Positions 36,161 to 48,063 of a stretch of DNA of 49,884 bases are shown here, in pieces. The stretch's first letter is position 1. Each line of letters opens with the position of its first letter. The translations under genes were made by a program, and so were the position numbers. The notes beneath the pieces were generated by a model that was not told where the DNA came from, searched no databases, and saw only the letters and a program-made list of their open reading frames with translations. This stretch comes from Tubiluchus corallicola (taxonomy: Eukaryota; Priapulida; Priapulimorpha; Priapulimorphida; Tubiluchidae): contig JAQGDQ010000680.1 of assembly GCA_030141605.1 (NCBI GenBank), forward strand, positions 1 through 49,884, written 5' to 3'.

Positions 36161-36266
36161 AAACAAGAAATTGGAGCTCCAGACAACTAATTTCAACAAA
36201 CTTTCTATTTAGGGTGAAGCCAACTAATTTGTGATACAGCTTAAATGAAAGGTTTCCATTCCTATA

Positions 36267-37148
36267 ATGTTCAACAGAACTGTTGCTATTGGTTGTCTAA
36301 CTGTCGTTTTTGCTGGAATATTCTTTCAGTACTATCCTTTAGACTATGTTATTGGTGATCACGCTCAGTATATTTTAGAAAAACTGAAAGATTTTTATGG
36401 AGATCCAGAAAAACTCAATTCTAAAGATGAGGTGAATGACAAAACAGATGAGTCTGTAAAAATTTTCTCAGCAGCTGACTTGTCTACGTATACAGGAGAA
36501 AGAAATAGTCCTGGACTGTACTTGGCAATATTAGGCAACGTTTATGATGTTGCGAAAGGCGAGAGACATTATGGTCCTGGTGGTGGCTATCATGGATTTG
36601 CTTCAAAAGATGGCACTAGGGCATTTGCAACTGGACAGTTTACAGAAGATGGGTTGATACCAGATGTAAGTGGTCTTAGCCATCACGACATTCTTAGTAT
36701 AGAAGACTGGGATGCATTCTACAAGAAAGATTACCTTTATAAGGGAAAGCTGCAAGGTTGGTATTATAATGAAAATGGTAAGCCTACTGAAAAATGGCAC
36801 GAATATAAGAAGCTGCTAGAAGCTGCCAAAAAGTTTAAGCAAGCCGAGGTAGATGAACAGAACCTATTCCCACCATGTAATTCAGAATGGGCACAAGGCA
36901 AGGGAGGGAGGCTATGGTGTTCAAACAAAAGTGGTGGCATACAGCGAGATTGGGTTGGCGTACCAAGAAAATTGTTCAAACCCGCAACTGGAAAATACCG
37001 CTGCGCATGTATTAGAACTACTGGTCCATCATCTGACCAACTCGAAGCAAAGCAACACAATAACAGAGGTGATTTAGATAATCCAAACCTGAAAGAATAT
37101 GATAACTGTGCTCCTGCATCTGAATCTTGCCCATTGCCTGAATCGTGA
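36267..37148 (+). CDS. CYB5D2: Neuferricin (CYB5D2), haem-binding cytochrome b5-like protein
   Basis: This is an uninterrupted 293-codon frame. Residues about 5-21 are a hydrophobic signal or anchor (VAIGCLTVVFAGIFFQYY). A cytochrome b5-like MAPR domain spans about 66-165: FSAADLSTYTG, LYLAILGNVYDVAKGERHYG, YHGFASKDGTRAFATGQF, with the Tyr residues expected to coordinate haem. The C-terminal part holds paired cysteines (CNSEW, LWCSN, RCACIR), as in neuferricin, a secreted factor linked to neural differentiation. Human neuferricin is 264 residues, so this is slightly longer at both ends. The ATG was chosen because the signal begins directly after it. An upstream ATG at 36245 in another frame overlaps the start and might dampen translation. 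The coding part has no intron. Confidence 0.95.
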   Translation: MFNRTVAIGCLTVVFAGIFFQYYPLDYVIGDHAQYILEKLKDFYGDPEKLNSKDEVNDKTDESVKIFSAADLSTYTGERNSPGLYLAILGNVYDVAKGERHYGPGGGYHGFASKDGTRAFATGQFTEDGLIPDVSGLSHHDILSIEDWDAFYKKDYLYKGKLQGWYYNENGKPTEKWHEYKKLLEAAKKFKQAEVDEQNLFPPCNSEWAQGKGGRLWCSNKSGGIQRDWVGVPRKLFKPATGKYRCACIRTTGPSSDQLEAKQHNNRGDLDNPNLKEYDNCAPASESCPLPES

Positions 37149-37558
37149 TTTTAAGCTCAAAGTCTGATTTGCACATCAAAAATCATCACAGCTAAACACA
37201 AAGCCTGAATCTTCTATATTTTTTATTTTATTTTCATCTCAGGTACTATGTATTAGTTTGTAATCAGCAACTGTAAGACTGTAACGATCATGTAAGGCTC
37301 AAAACTGTTTAAAATTATTAGGTTGGCGACCTAGACATGAGTTAGTCCCCTTTTGTAATTTACGTCTTCATGGCAATGTATTAATTATAATTTTATATTG
37401 TATTATAATGTAATTGTGCCTAGAATATGAAGTGTTGTTAAACGACATTGGGAAAATAATTACTAAATAATTCTATTGTGTGTGTATGACTTGCCTGTTA
37501 TGAAAATTTGTGGCGAAATGTGATTAATTGGGACCAATGGTGAAGTTTTTTCTTGTTA

Positions 37559-37564
37559 AATAAA
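37559..37564 (+). terminator. Polyadenylation signal AATAAA for neuferricin
   Basis: Canonical AATAAA lies about 410 bp after the neuferricin stop, on the same strand. Confidence 0.55.
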
Positions 37565-37611
37565 CGACTATATGCATACAGCACTGTTTGAATTACACAA
37601 GTGCAATTCGC

Positions 37612-37646
37612 ATACGTACGTACGTAGACAAATCTTACGTACGTAC
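37612..37646. repeat. Palindromic ACGT repeat
   Basis: TACGTACGTACGTA and TACGTACGTA lie around a short spacer and can fold into a hairpin. Confidence 0.6.
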
Positions 37647-38075
37647 AAGGCATACACTTTCCTAAAAAGCTGACTGAAATTCCATGCTATCATAAAATTT
37701 TGTTTATTGTATGAGTCCAGTTTGGTTGTTTTCCATTTATATGTTGGGTCAGACAAAGAAATTTTAGCTGTGCATGTAGGCCAAACTAACGTTCAGAGAC
37801 CACCGGACATATGGAAATGCTATTTTTCTGTGCTGCTTCATTCTTCTTCATGGGGAATTGCGATTTTTCCACTGCAAATGTAGATTAAATGCGCCCTTCT
37901 CAAGAACAAATAAGACATCTGATTATCTGTGTCTATGTTTATAACAATGAATACACTATAAAAACGTCATATAAGCCATAGACTGTAAATGTTCTATAGA
38001 TTTAATTCTTAATAACAGGAATAGTAATAAAAAATTAAAAAAAAAAATCGCAATTAAAATAATGAAAAAGCACAA

Positions 38076-38110
38076 CACCTCAAACGACGACTATGGTTTA
38101 TTATCAGGTG
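38076..38110 (-). other. Hairpin resembling the 12.6 kb motif
   Basis: Read on - : CACCT-GATAAT-AAAC-loop-GTTTG-AGGTG. It is a two-helix hairpin with an internal loop, similar in layout to the motifs at 12611 and 32375 but poorer. It could be a decayed retroelement end. Confidence 0.2.
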
Positions 38111-38500
38111 AAAAAAGGTAAAAAATCACATGAAGTTACAAGTACTACTTTTGTTTGGTTTTCATATTTATACAAAATTACCACACTTCAAAGAAGGATA
38201 CAATAATATGTTACAAAACAAAGCACAGTAAATAAAAACACAAGGAAAAACACAAAATGCAGGAAACAGAGTCACCAGGGCAATACAGTAACAGTAAGCT
38301 CGAGCTTTTGATCCATTTTAAGTGAAATAAAAAAAGTTTGGCTATTTACTTTACTAGGTTGGTAGCTTGTACTGCAATTTCTGTTACACATGTATATTTT
38401 GGATTATTTTATATCGGCCTATTGATTTTGAGAACTACTAATACATTTACATTTGTTTAATTTATTTTTTGTGATTTTGCACAGATTGTTTTTCTTGTAT

Positions 38501-38846
38501 TTACCTAAAGTTGGAAAGTGTCTCACTAATTGACCAATTGCATTTATTCGTATAACACACAAATTTAATCTGCCTTTGCAGAGAAATGACATACTTGCTC
38601 AAAAATTTAATCCTCCTCCAAGAAAGATGACGTAAAGGTGATGCAAAGCATTGGGTTACTCGTTTGACACATATTACATATGCATGTATGTTTTTCTCGC
38701 ACATATCGTAAAAATGTACGAACTTTAGTAACATGCAATGCCCAACTGGTATGTTATTTAGAAAATCATTTACTGTTGTCATGGATCCTGTTTCTTTGTA
38801 AAAATTTAGCATACACAGAGTTTGCCTCATGATGAGTAACCTAAAA
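38501..38846 (-). CDS. Candidate 3'-terminal exon of an unknown gene
   Basis: A pyrimidine-rich acceptor (CTTTCCCTTTTTAG, just above 38846) opens a 115-codon frame beginning LLIMRQTLCMLNFYKE and ending SISETLSNFR at 38501. AATAAA on the same strand follows at about 38463-38468. SPLRHLSWRRIKFLSKY faintly recalls a BC/SOCS box, but this is not enough to name it. A chance frame of this length is possible in 50 kb. Confidence 0.3.
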
Positions 38847-39329
38847 AGGGAAAGGAGTAGCAATTCATCATTAATGCCTTTAAACAGCCAGAGATGTGAT
38901 TTTGGCTCCTGACCTACCCTTTTGAACAGACATCTGACGTAATTATGATTTTTATGTGTTGCAAAGGGAAGATAACTTTTTCTTTGAAAATAGGGATAAA
39001 TGCATTTGTTTTTATTTTTATTATTATCTTAAAAGGCATACGAATCTACTGATGGACTGTGGACATTTTCATATCACTGGAAATTAAATACAAATTTATA
39101 TTAAGCACAGCAGAACTGTTTCTATAGTGACGTGCAGTAGATCGCGAAACAAAGCATGCAACCAGTTAGGGGGTCTATGGTGACTTCTCTTGTCGTCCTT
39201 CAAAATATTGCACGTCCACCTCAAATAGATTAGTCGGTGGGAACAACCGTTAAACAGGGAATAACCGTAAAACGAGAGAATTTTTCCAGTTTATTGCTAC
39301 CATGCATGGTTACAAGGGTTTTGGACACA

Positions 39330-39617
39330 GGTTATTTCGTCAAATAGATAATTTGGACACATAGGACATTTGGACACGTAGGACATGTGGACACAAGGTA
39401 ATTTGAAAACATAGGACCTTTGGACAAACGATAATTCGAAACAGAAGACTTTTGGACACTAGGCGTTTTTCACGGGATATTTAGACAGGAAGGTAATTTG
39501 AACACATTAACCGTTTACACACCAAAATACCATTTGGATTCAGTCCTGAGATCGTACCATTTATCAACATTGGTTATTTAGTTATACCCTGTTCTTGTAG
39601 ATGGGTGAATTTAAGTT
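39330..39617 (+). repeat. TTTGGACACA minisatellite plus conserved module, copy 2
   Basis: 39330-39500 holds about ten units of (AYAGGACATTTGGACAC). They are followed at 39531-39617 by the module shared with 17748-17830. The order array-then-module is the same in both copies when read in the same orientation. Confidence 0.75.
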
Positions 39618-42138
39618 TCTAACTACGACGTTAAATTACAAAAACTCCAAAAATCCTAGGAATTAAAAATTAGCAAAAAAGATTTCATCGGTTACACAAA
39701 AAACTCCATTTCGTAGACTTCTGGACATAAAAACACAACATTAAGAGCGTTGCAGCTCAGTTACTGAATGATACGCTGATTTAATATGAAAATATTCATT
39801 TCCAGTAAAATTAATTGAAAAATTAATACGTACGTCTTTCACTGTAAACTCGCAGGTTGCAGATACCAATTTTACGATAATAATTATTAGGAAATTGTGC
39901 ACGTTTAGAATTTAAATTCGAAACCCCACACGATTTCAGTCGTTTCAAAACTTAAATTCGGATAGCAGTCTATCTACGATTGCATTTCACATGATATAAT
40001 TACGTAATGAACATTAGTACACATAATTTTCTTTACAATTTAGATATACGCGCGCACATATAACCTGCTTTACCTTTTACATTTTCACACACTGAAATAA
40101 CAATGAGTTAACTTTCAATTATTCGTGGTAAAGCACAGGTCTGGTCTGTGGCCTTTAAAATCAATCACATCTGAACACAACAACTGTATGAATCGCTGTA
40201 CCGCTGCAAATCAATAACGCGAGCCATGGAAACTACTCTTAGTATTGCGCAGCGGCTACCCACTAGCTGCAGAATAATACCAGAGGGCTATGCGCAGTTC
40301 ATGTATAATGTATAAAGGCTATAATATTGATTAGTACGTGGGAAGAGGTTCACTGTTATACGGTACATTCATTTACTCCTAATAATGATAGCTAGATCAT
40401 CTACTGGCGCTGTTACACTGCGAGAAGCTCAAAAGGCCAAAACTGCAACGACGTATGTCGCCATTATTGCGCAACGTACCTTGTGATCATCATAATGTTT
40501 TGGAAGTTTCTTTAGGACACAAAGCGATCTGAAAGTAAATAAAGAGTTTAGGTTTCATACCATATAATCCAGCAGGAAAATGAGGTAATACGCATTAGTT
40601 GTAACACTGCAATGTTAATCTATTATGTATCTCAAATTCTGCAGAGCCAGATTGCTTCTAGAAATTAAATACAGGTAGTTTTATGGGGAGAATTTTTACG
40701 TGATAGAAAATGATATACAGCTTGAAGCCTTGAACCAGTAAAAAGGAGCAATTTAGAAGACAAGGCTATACAATGTGCGTCATGCAAAACTGAAAGATCA
40801 GCCTAAATTAATAGAATTTTAGAGACAAATTTGTACCGAATAACAGCTTTTTAACTGACAGTTAAGGATACTATTTAACAAGCAACAGTTTAAAAGCACG
40901 CCTAAGGCAGAACGCATTCATTGCGTTAGAGGTGGGCGTGAAGCCAAGGCAGACTGAGAGTGATATGAAGGTAAAGCTTGTTTTCTTTGAGATAATGTGT
41001 TTTAAATTAATAAATCACCCTCAGTCCAGTTACCGGTAAAGGAAACTGAGACACAGCTGTTATCAGCAGAAATTTGGTCGGTGGTGTTGGCGGCTGGCCA
41101 GGGTAATCATAACTTACAGTTGTATATTATATGTTGCAATGTGGTGGTCTGAACCAAGGAAACCAGAAACGCTATAGCTGTGTGAAACAGATGTTAGAAA
41201 AGTGCACCTTGCAAAGTAAACATGCTGCAGCTGGCTTCTGAAACACCCGTTTGCTATGAAGTAAAAACAGCACGGAGAAAAAGTGCAAAATTTCTAACAG
41301 GTTCAATTATATTAAGTAACTAATAGACTGACAAAGTCCAGTCCTAGTAGTATTCATAGGAAACTAACATGAGCGATGTAGTTCTAAGATTAACTTGAGA
41401 TGGGCCAGATGGAACTTATAATCAAAAAACAATTTTAAAAAATTAAAACAAAAACGAACTATATAATTAACTAAAGCAGTAAACAAATGAACGAACTAAT
41501 CAAACAACAAAAAAATTAAGCTGAAGCAGCGAATTATATCTAATTAATGTTAAATTCCTGGATCATTAGTTTCCCATACATGTACGTACAATGGAACTTC
41601 TGCCCATATGCCATAGTAGTGCGAAAGTACATGTGTATGTATATTCACAAGCCACTTAATGTGGCTTTAAATTAAGAAGTAGGTATCTTATATTTTATAA
41701 TTACTCTGCGTTGTCACGATATTATCATCAAACTCTAATTTTAATCTAATGCTTCTTGTGAAACCCGGACGTTTATAAAATTTATCTCACAGCTTTAATT
41801 TTCCTTAGCTTTAATACAAATTTTTACACCTAACTTTTAAGACACGAAAAGCCGATCAGTATCAGTTCAAGATTCTGGAAGCAACTGAGCCGAATGAACT
41901 CAGTAACCCATTTTTAGTAACTTAACAATTATTGATTTCATGATTGAGCTTTATATTAGCGTTGCTAAGCAACCACATGGGCTTTACGAACGTCATTTCA
42001 TTCATTCATACATCACTGGATCAATTTTACACAGACAATAACATGAAAGAGTATTCGTAGTTTTTTGCAACCAATGACACTTGTTGATATAATACAGCAA
42101 GGTTCTAACCCTATATTAAACTAATATTCTGTGGGTGT
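39618..42138. other. Intergenic, one candidate exon only
   Basis: Apart from the candidate exon at 40480-40528 and a CpG-richer patch at 40200-40480 (CGCGAGCC, TTGCGCAGCGG), no gene, repeat array or element end was recognised. Confidence 0.35.
40480..40528 (-). CDS. Candidate 49-bp internal exon of an unknown gene
   Basis: The acceptor TTTATTTACTTTCAG and donor CACAAG|GTACGTTG are both strong. Only one frame is open and reads SLCVLKKLPKHYDDHK, entering in phase 2 and ending in phase 0. Its phase does not fit the 38846 acceptor, so at least one exon would be missing between them. Confidence 0.3.
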
Positions 42139-42149
42139 GTGTGTGGGTG

Positions 42150-42450
42150 TAGCACACGAAAACAAACCGAATTTAATCATTGCTCCGCCATTACGATTAA
42201 AAGAAGACTGAGGTGGATAAGACATGTCATACTACTACCAGATAATAACCCACTAAAATTAGTTTTAAAAGAAGCGCTGAATAAAGGAAAACCACAAGGT
42301 GGTAGCTACCCTGATTTATTTCAAAAGACGAAAAGCACTGGTCAATACAGAAATAAAAAATACAAAGGCATGGGAAGTTGTAGGCAACAGGGAGCATAGA
42401 CTAGAATGGTAGTAGTCCAATGAGGAAGGGTGACTCGAGATGAAGATGAT
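42150..42450 (+). mobile_element. LINE 3' end fragment (C-terminal RT tail)
   Basis: ITIKRRLRWIRHVILLPDNN followed by LVLKEALNKGKPQGG matches the conserved tail of many non-LTR polyproteins (RLRWFGHVLRMPD, then GKR-GG). The reading continues to a GAAGATGATGATAT-rich end near 42450, typical of the element 3' terminus. The remainder of the element is absent. Confidence 0.7.
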
Positions 42451-42535
42451 GATATTACGATGGCCGCACTTGAGTATGACAACCATAATTGTTATTAAAT
42501 ACTAAATGATTGCTTATCATTTAATGCTAATAAAT

Positions 42536-42592
42536 GAAAGTAGGTAAAAACGGCACAGACAAAAATTACACAAGAAAAATACACAGTTAAAA
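42536..42592 (-). repeat. Short GGCACA-AAAAAT phrase array
   Basis: Three or four loose units (GTAAAAACGGCACAGACAAAAA) resemble the reverse of the TGTGCCATTTTT array near the window start. Confidence 0.4.
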
Positions 42593-42982
42593 ATGTTTAT
42601 ACTAATTACTTAGTAGAACCAGCCAAAGCGCTGTGAAGTTTCTGCACAAACTCCAGTTACTAAGTTCAAAGTCCTGATAGAAAATTTAATAAAACTGCAA
42701 AACATGTTAATGTTCATTTACCACATCCCTCTGACTAGTAGGCAAAGTCACTGGTCACTACACTGGACTTTTAACATGGAAACAAAAATCATCATTAGCT
42801 GGATTTTTAAATAATTGGAGTTGTACCCTAACCTCAATATATCTATACACTTAAACAAGTGGTACTGTTACTACTACAACAAGTCCCTTTTGATAATCAT
42901 CAACATAGCTGACAATGTACAACTACCATGCGCCGTTCAATTATCAAAATGTCATCAAGAATGAAATGTCCCTCAGAACGTA

Positions 42983-43184
42983 CCTACAAGTTTACCGAAT
43001 GTATCTTTTTCCCTAAATTTTTTGTGGTGCAATCTGCTGTCAGAAAATGTTGACTGTGAAATTGGTCTAGAATTGCATACATTAACAGTGTTATGTGGTT
43101 TGATATGTTTTATTAAAGATATTTCCATGATGCTGTTACTACAAAGCATATTTGACCGTTCCCCATTAAAGATCACACTTTAAA
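42983..43184 (-). CDS. Candidate exon of an unknown gene
   Basis: The - strand frame IFNGERSNMLCSNSIMEISL...KKFREKDTFGKLVG ends at a good donor (TTGTAG|GTACGT). Its acceptor is weak (AATTTAAAG). No family was recognised; it may be a chance frame. Confidence 0.2.
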
Positions 43185-43805
43185 TTTTAAGCACCATTCC
43201 TAACATTTCCTTGATAGCAAACAAACAATGGCTTAGACTATTATGATGATCATGAAAATGTCAAAGGTTAAGTGTACCAGACAACGCATTTGTGTACACT
43301 GGACAATGCCTTGCAGCCCTTGATATTGTAATAGTCACAATTTTAACAGCTAGCTAGAACCTTACCTATTACTGAACTGAGCGTAAGATGGTTTTCCTTT
43401 ACACGCAAGTTACATAACGGTTGTAGTTAAGACGCGTTGCTGTGGTATACTTAATCTTTGACCTACAGCAACTGCACATGCGCATAGCCAAACTATGAAA
43501 AGGCTTATTCAAATGAGTGAGCCTTCAACTTGAACCAACATGAAGCCTTCCACATGAAGAACAACAACTTTAACTGTGCACAAATGTGCATCTACAAAAG
43601 CTCACTGACAACAAAATGACATGGAAACCCAAATGTATTTTCATTTTTTATTTCCTGTAATGTTAAAATGGCACAAAGTTAACCATAGGTTAACTGACAT
43701 AGTTTAATTCATCTTTTCCCAAGTTTTCATTTGCAGAATCAACCTACCATATTACAAACATGTAAATTTCAACTTCATGATGTAATTTTCACATTTCAGG
43801 GTCAT

Positions 43806-44177
43806 TGTTGTGGAGATCGCTAGCACCTATCAGAATTAACTAGAACATTGTAGAATGTTCCATTAGAATAATCGTCTTACCTTGTAGAATATTCTAGAAA
43901 GAAACGTCTAGAATGTTCCCTGGCACCCTATATAAGGCGAAGCAGGCTGCTGAGGGAGGAGACACACAGATTCACTCGGACGCCACTTACACATTCTCTT
44001 GTATAATTCTATGTTCAGATACACTAAAACGTTTTTCAGATTTTCATGTTTAGTGTAATCATTTCGCGTTCCTTCATACTTTTGTGTTGTAGAATTCTCG
44101 CTTAATAAACTAGTTTAATTTGATGAACTGTTTTCTGGTTTTCTCTACGAGCCTTCCAAGAGAAACAAAACACAACA
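43806..44177 (+). mobile_element. Solo LTR of an LTR retrotransposon (372 bp)
   Basis: The element starts TGTTGTGG and ends CACAACA, forming the TG...CA inverted termini of an LTR. It is flanked by an exact 5-bp duplication GTCAT (43801-43805 and 44178-44182). Inside are clustered heat-shock-like motifs, a TATA box TATATAAGG (43929-43937) and AATAAA (44104-44109), giving the U3-R-U5 order on the + strand. No internal coding part lies on either side, so it is a solo LTR left by recombination between two LTRs. The superfamily (Gypsy, Copia or BEL) cannot be told from this. Confidence 0.9.
43841..43920 (+). promoter_or_regulatory. Heat-shock-element-like clusters in the LTR
   Basis: TAGAACATTGTAGAATGTTC (43841-43860) and TAGAATATTCTAGAAAGAAA with the adjoining GTCTAGAATGTTCC (about 43885-43919) are runs of alternating nGAAn and nTTCn pentamers, the HSF-binding pattern. 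They end about 10 bp before the TATA box. Confidence 0.65.
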
Positions 44178-44979
44178 GTCATATCAAACCATACATTTTT
44201 CCAAATACCATAAATACAGTAAATCAGCAAGTCTTTGCCTTACCAATCCATTCCCCCAGTCATTAAACAAATACTTGTGAGTTTTGTTGTTTACATTCAA
44301 ACATTTTTACTAAATAGAAATAACTAAAAGTCACTTAGAGTAGTCATTTAAAGTCACTTAAATGTTAGCAGTACAGATATCATAAGTGCTCTATATCTAA
44401 AATTATAAATGCTCTTTCTCATGGTTGTGTCGGCTTCTATCTTTCCTTTTCAGTTTCTTCTACACCACATAGTGGGAAACAATCATTTTTTGACACCCCT
44501 TACATCTCAAGGTGGTCCTACATAAAGTTTACATTTCAGTGGCAGAGCTATGGGGGCAGATGGGGTAGTCTGAACTTTTCAGAAGGTGGCACTTTCATCA
44601 GGTGCACTGAAAAGTTGATTCTGTCAGAACAGTAGACGCATAAACACCTGACAATTTAATATACTGCTAACATTGCTGCTTAGTGATCAAGTGGAATTAA
44701 ATCCAGGCCCTCACGGGAGAAAGCCTAACGGCCTTGTGGGACTTGCAACCGAGCAGTTAAAACTGACACCATAAGATGCAACCAGTGTGAGCAAACTATG
44801 TGAACATATCATGGGACATGCTAAAGGCATACAATAATTTATCTTGGATCTGCTTTCTTTCTTTAATACTATTTCAAATCGTTTTTTGCTGCTAGATCAG
44901 GATACTTTCTCAAGCGAAAAACTCCATTGAAAATCCTTGCTCAATGTTGGTAAATGTAGTATGTCACAGCTTGTCAGAG

Positions 44980-46510
44980 GTGCAACAAGATCAGCATCTC
45001 TTGTAAAATACTAGATCTACTTTCAACAATTAATGTGTCCCTAATTAGAAATGTGGAGATAAAACCAAAAATAAGTGATCATGAAGCTGTTCTTGTATCC
45101 ATAGATGCATATGACAAATATAAAAAAATACGCCACTTGGATCTATATGTTTGATAGGGCTGACACTAACTAGCTTAAACATGACAATGAACTTCTTACT
45201 CAAAAATTTCTTGAAACTCATCCGGAAAAAACTGGAATCTCCTGAAAGATGCTATCCTATGAAATTTAATTAAACACATCCCTGCTAGGAAACAAAGTCC
45301 ACGAGGGATCTCCCATGGGTCACCCAAGCTATTAAAAGAGAAATGATAGACTTCATATGAAAGTTAGGGAAAACAAATCTTCACAACATTATCAGTCCTA
45401 CAAGGTTCAGCGCAACAAAGCTTTTGATACTGTGCCGCATCATAAGACTCCTTCATAAGCTCCATTATTATGGTGTTTGTGGAAGGACTGCAGCTTGGAT
45501 ATCTGGTTTTCTCCTTAATTGAACTCAAAACAGTATCTGTCAATTGGAACTGAGTCTTCTTGGTCCCTAGTATCATTAAGTGTTCCATAGGGCTCTGTCC
45601 TCAGAGTATGTTCTGTACATCAACGACATTAACGCAAACATATCATCCCAATCGATGACAGTATTATATACAAGGAAGCGACATCTAGGGAAGGTCAGAT
45701 TCAATTGCAAGATGATTTAGAGAAACTCCATCGGTGGTCTAAGGACTGGTGTGTGCAGTGCAACCCTACCAAGTGTTATGTTCTAAGTATTACTAATAAA
45801 CAGAAACTAAGCTCTTTCCAATGCACAACTGCAGATGTACGATGTACCATTAACAAAGGTCAGCTCACATGAATACCTCGTAGTTACAATAGATCAAATC
45901 TCTACTGGAATGATTACTGTGATAAGATAAAATCTAAAAGTAATGGCAGCTTGGGCCTGTTTCGAAGAACGCTTACTAACTGATTGTTCTGTGGAAGTAA
46001 AGCAGATTGCTTATAACACCTAGGTAGACTTAGGATGGCATATGCTTGCTGTGCATGGGGCGCTTATATCCAGCTTAATATTTCTAACTTGGAGAAGGTT
46101 CAACGCCAAGCAGCTCGTTTTGCTAAAAACGAATATCGCCGAGAGGATAGTATTGTGACATCACTACTTCAACAACTAGAATGGGATACTTTGGAGAACA
46201 GAAGGTTGCTCTACTAAGCCACAATGTTCTATAAAATTAATTATGGACTTGTGAATATACCCTTTGCTACATGCATTGTACCATTCTTCTTATGCACCCA
46301 TTCAAATATGCCCATTGTCCAAGTTCTATTTAGTGTCCTCTCTTACACATATTCCTTTTACCCTCGAATTATCAGGACATGGAACAGGCTTCCAACATTG
46401 GCAGTAAGTGCTAGCTCCATCGAGAAATTCCGGCAGGTGACACTTCATGCCATTAGAAGCATGGAGCTTGTTCATGTGGGAAGATTGCAAAAAAATTACA
46501 CATTTTAAAT
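44980..46510 (+). mobile_element. Degenerate LINE (endonuclease end through RT C-terminus)
   Basis: Across stops the + strand reads an endonuclease tail (KPKISDHEAVLVSID, about 45065-45110), FNKAFDTVPHHK (about 45415), a GVPQGS-like segment, and the C-terminal tail YACCAWGAYIQLN, LEKVQRQAARFAKNEYRRED, TSLLQQLEWDTLENRRLLY (46035-46217), then FYKINYGLVNIP. This is a non-LTR element with an internal deletion and many breaks. Confidence 0.8.
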
Positions 46511-47604
46511 GTACACTAATAAACCACCCGAGCACTTTGTACCATTAAGATATCGAGTGGACATTTTTGCTTGATGCACAGGGCCGTTGAATTCACTCAC
46601 CATTCCAGTTTTGCTATTTTCAGCTTTTGGAATTATCGACTGAAGATTCCAATTCCATTTGATTCGCTATTGAAATGTTAAAATTTCCATACAGTGTGCA
46701 GTCAAAAGTATTGAATTTATTCAATTTAACAGTTTTCACTCTTCAATGACTTCTCGTTCATCAAAAATATTAAGCCAGTTCAGTTGGAACAGTTAAAATT
46801 CAAGAAAGATGTAGTATTCTGAAAATAACTGGCCTAACAAAAATTAATTACTATAAGACTACTTCATGTAAATTATAATTATTACAACCATGGTATATTA
46901 TTATTCTTCTGAGCCATTTTTACCAATTTCAAAGCAACGACAAAGCAGCTATTATGTAGATTGCTATGATAAGTGATTCAAAATGCCAGAGATGCGATGC
47001 CAATAAAAAAACAATGTATATCAATCTATATAATAGCTGCTTGGTCGTTGCCATGAAATTAGTAAAAAAATTATTTTCTACTAACATAAACCTTTCAGAC
47101 ACATAATAATTTAGAAGTGAGCATCACCAGCTACTGAAAGCTCTATGTTGTGAAGAACGGACATTCGTATAACTCTTTTTAATCAAGTTTGCACATGGTT
47201 TCCCTATACTGTTTCTGCTTACAATTATTTTTATGAGAACAGTAGAACACAGTACCAAGGCCCTTTATTATTAAACAGTATACGCCTCTTGCAACATTCT
47301 TAAAAAAGTCTACATAGTTTTACGCTTTAAGTTTAAGCGTAATAATAATCAATTAAGATAGCTATACGTAGCAATTAATAACGAATGAACTACTGAATAC
47401 TGTTTTAAAATGTAAGTACGTAATTTTCCTGAGAACTTCATTTAATTACTCACGTTTACTGGCTTATTTGGCTGCCACATCTATAATAGTTACGAACAAA
47501 GAAAAAACGTCCCTTTTTCAAAAAGGCGGGACAGCATTTACAAATTACTCTGAAGTGTAACAAAAACAATCAATCTACCACAACGAAAGTACGTTTACTT
47601 ACGG
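46511..47604. other. Intergenic, nothing recognised
   Basis: No coding motif, terminal repeat or array was seen. Confidence 0.35.
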
Positions 47605-47605
47605 C

Positions 47606-47700
47606 ACAAGTCAGCATGTCACGTATGATTCATCAAAACAGTTGTGTCGTCATTACGACGTAACGAAAGCTTAGCCAATGATGGAGTTGGGTAATATCTA
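47606..47700 (-). promoter_or_regulatory. Possible promoter and first exon on the - strand
   Basis: A CRE-like TTACGTCGTAATGACG (about 47650) and an inverted CCAAT box (AGCCAATGATGG on +, about 47673) lie above a short segment ending in a strong donor (TTGTGCC|GTAAGT, near 47605) with an ATG reading MLTCA. No continuing exon was found at lower coordinates. Confidence 0.25.
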
Positions 47701-48063
47701 TTTTTAGAGAAACGTAACGGCGCATTCAATTCAACTTGAATTCAATTTTATTTGCACAAACACATACAATGTACGTTGGCAAAGCACTGAATACAATATA
47801 ATATACATGTCAAATACTATATAAATAGAAAAAAATCAATTCATACAGGCTTCATTCAAAACTATTTTTATAGACAAATATTAAGATATAGTATACTGAT
47901 ACAAAAATCACAGTTAAATATATCGCATTATATATTCATCAATGAAAAAAGAAAATGACTTAAGAGTAGTATCTATTCCAGCTTTTTAAACGAAATATTA
48001 TAAAATGTGAGTTGAAAATAATTGTAGCTAGAGGCAGCTGTCGTAGTGCTGATTTCTTCTTAC

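Noticed and set aside
36764-37060. 98-codon antisense frame inside neuferricin
   Set aside because: Shadow of the conserved neuferricin coding sequence.
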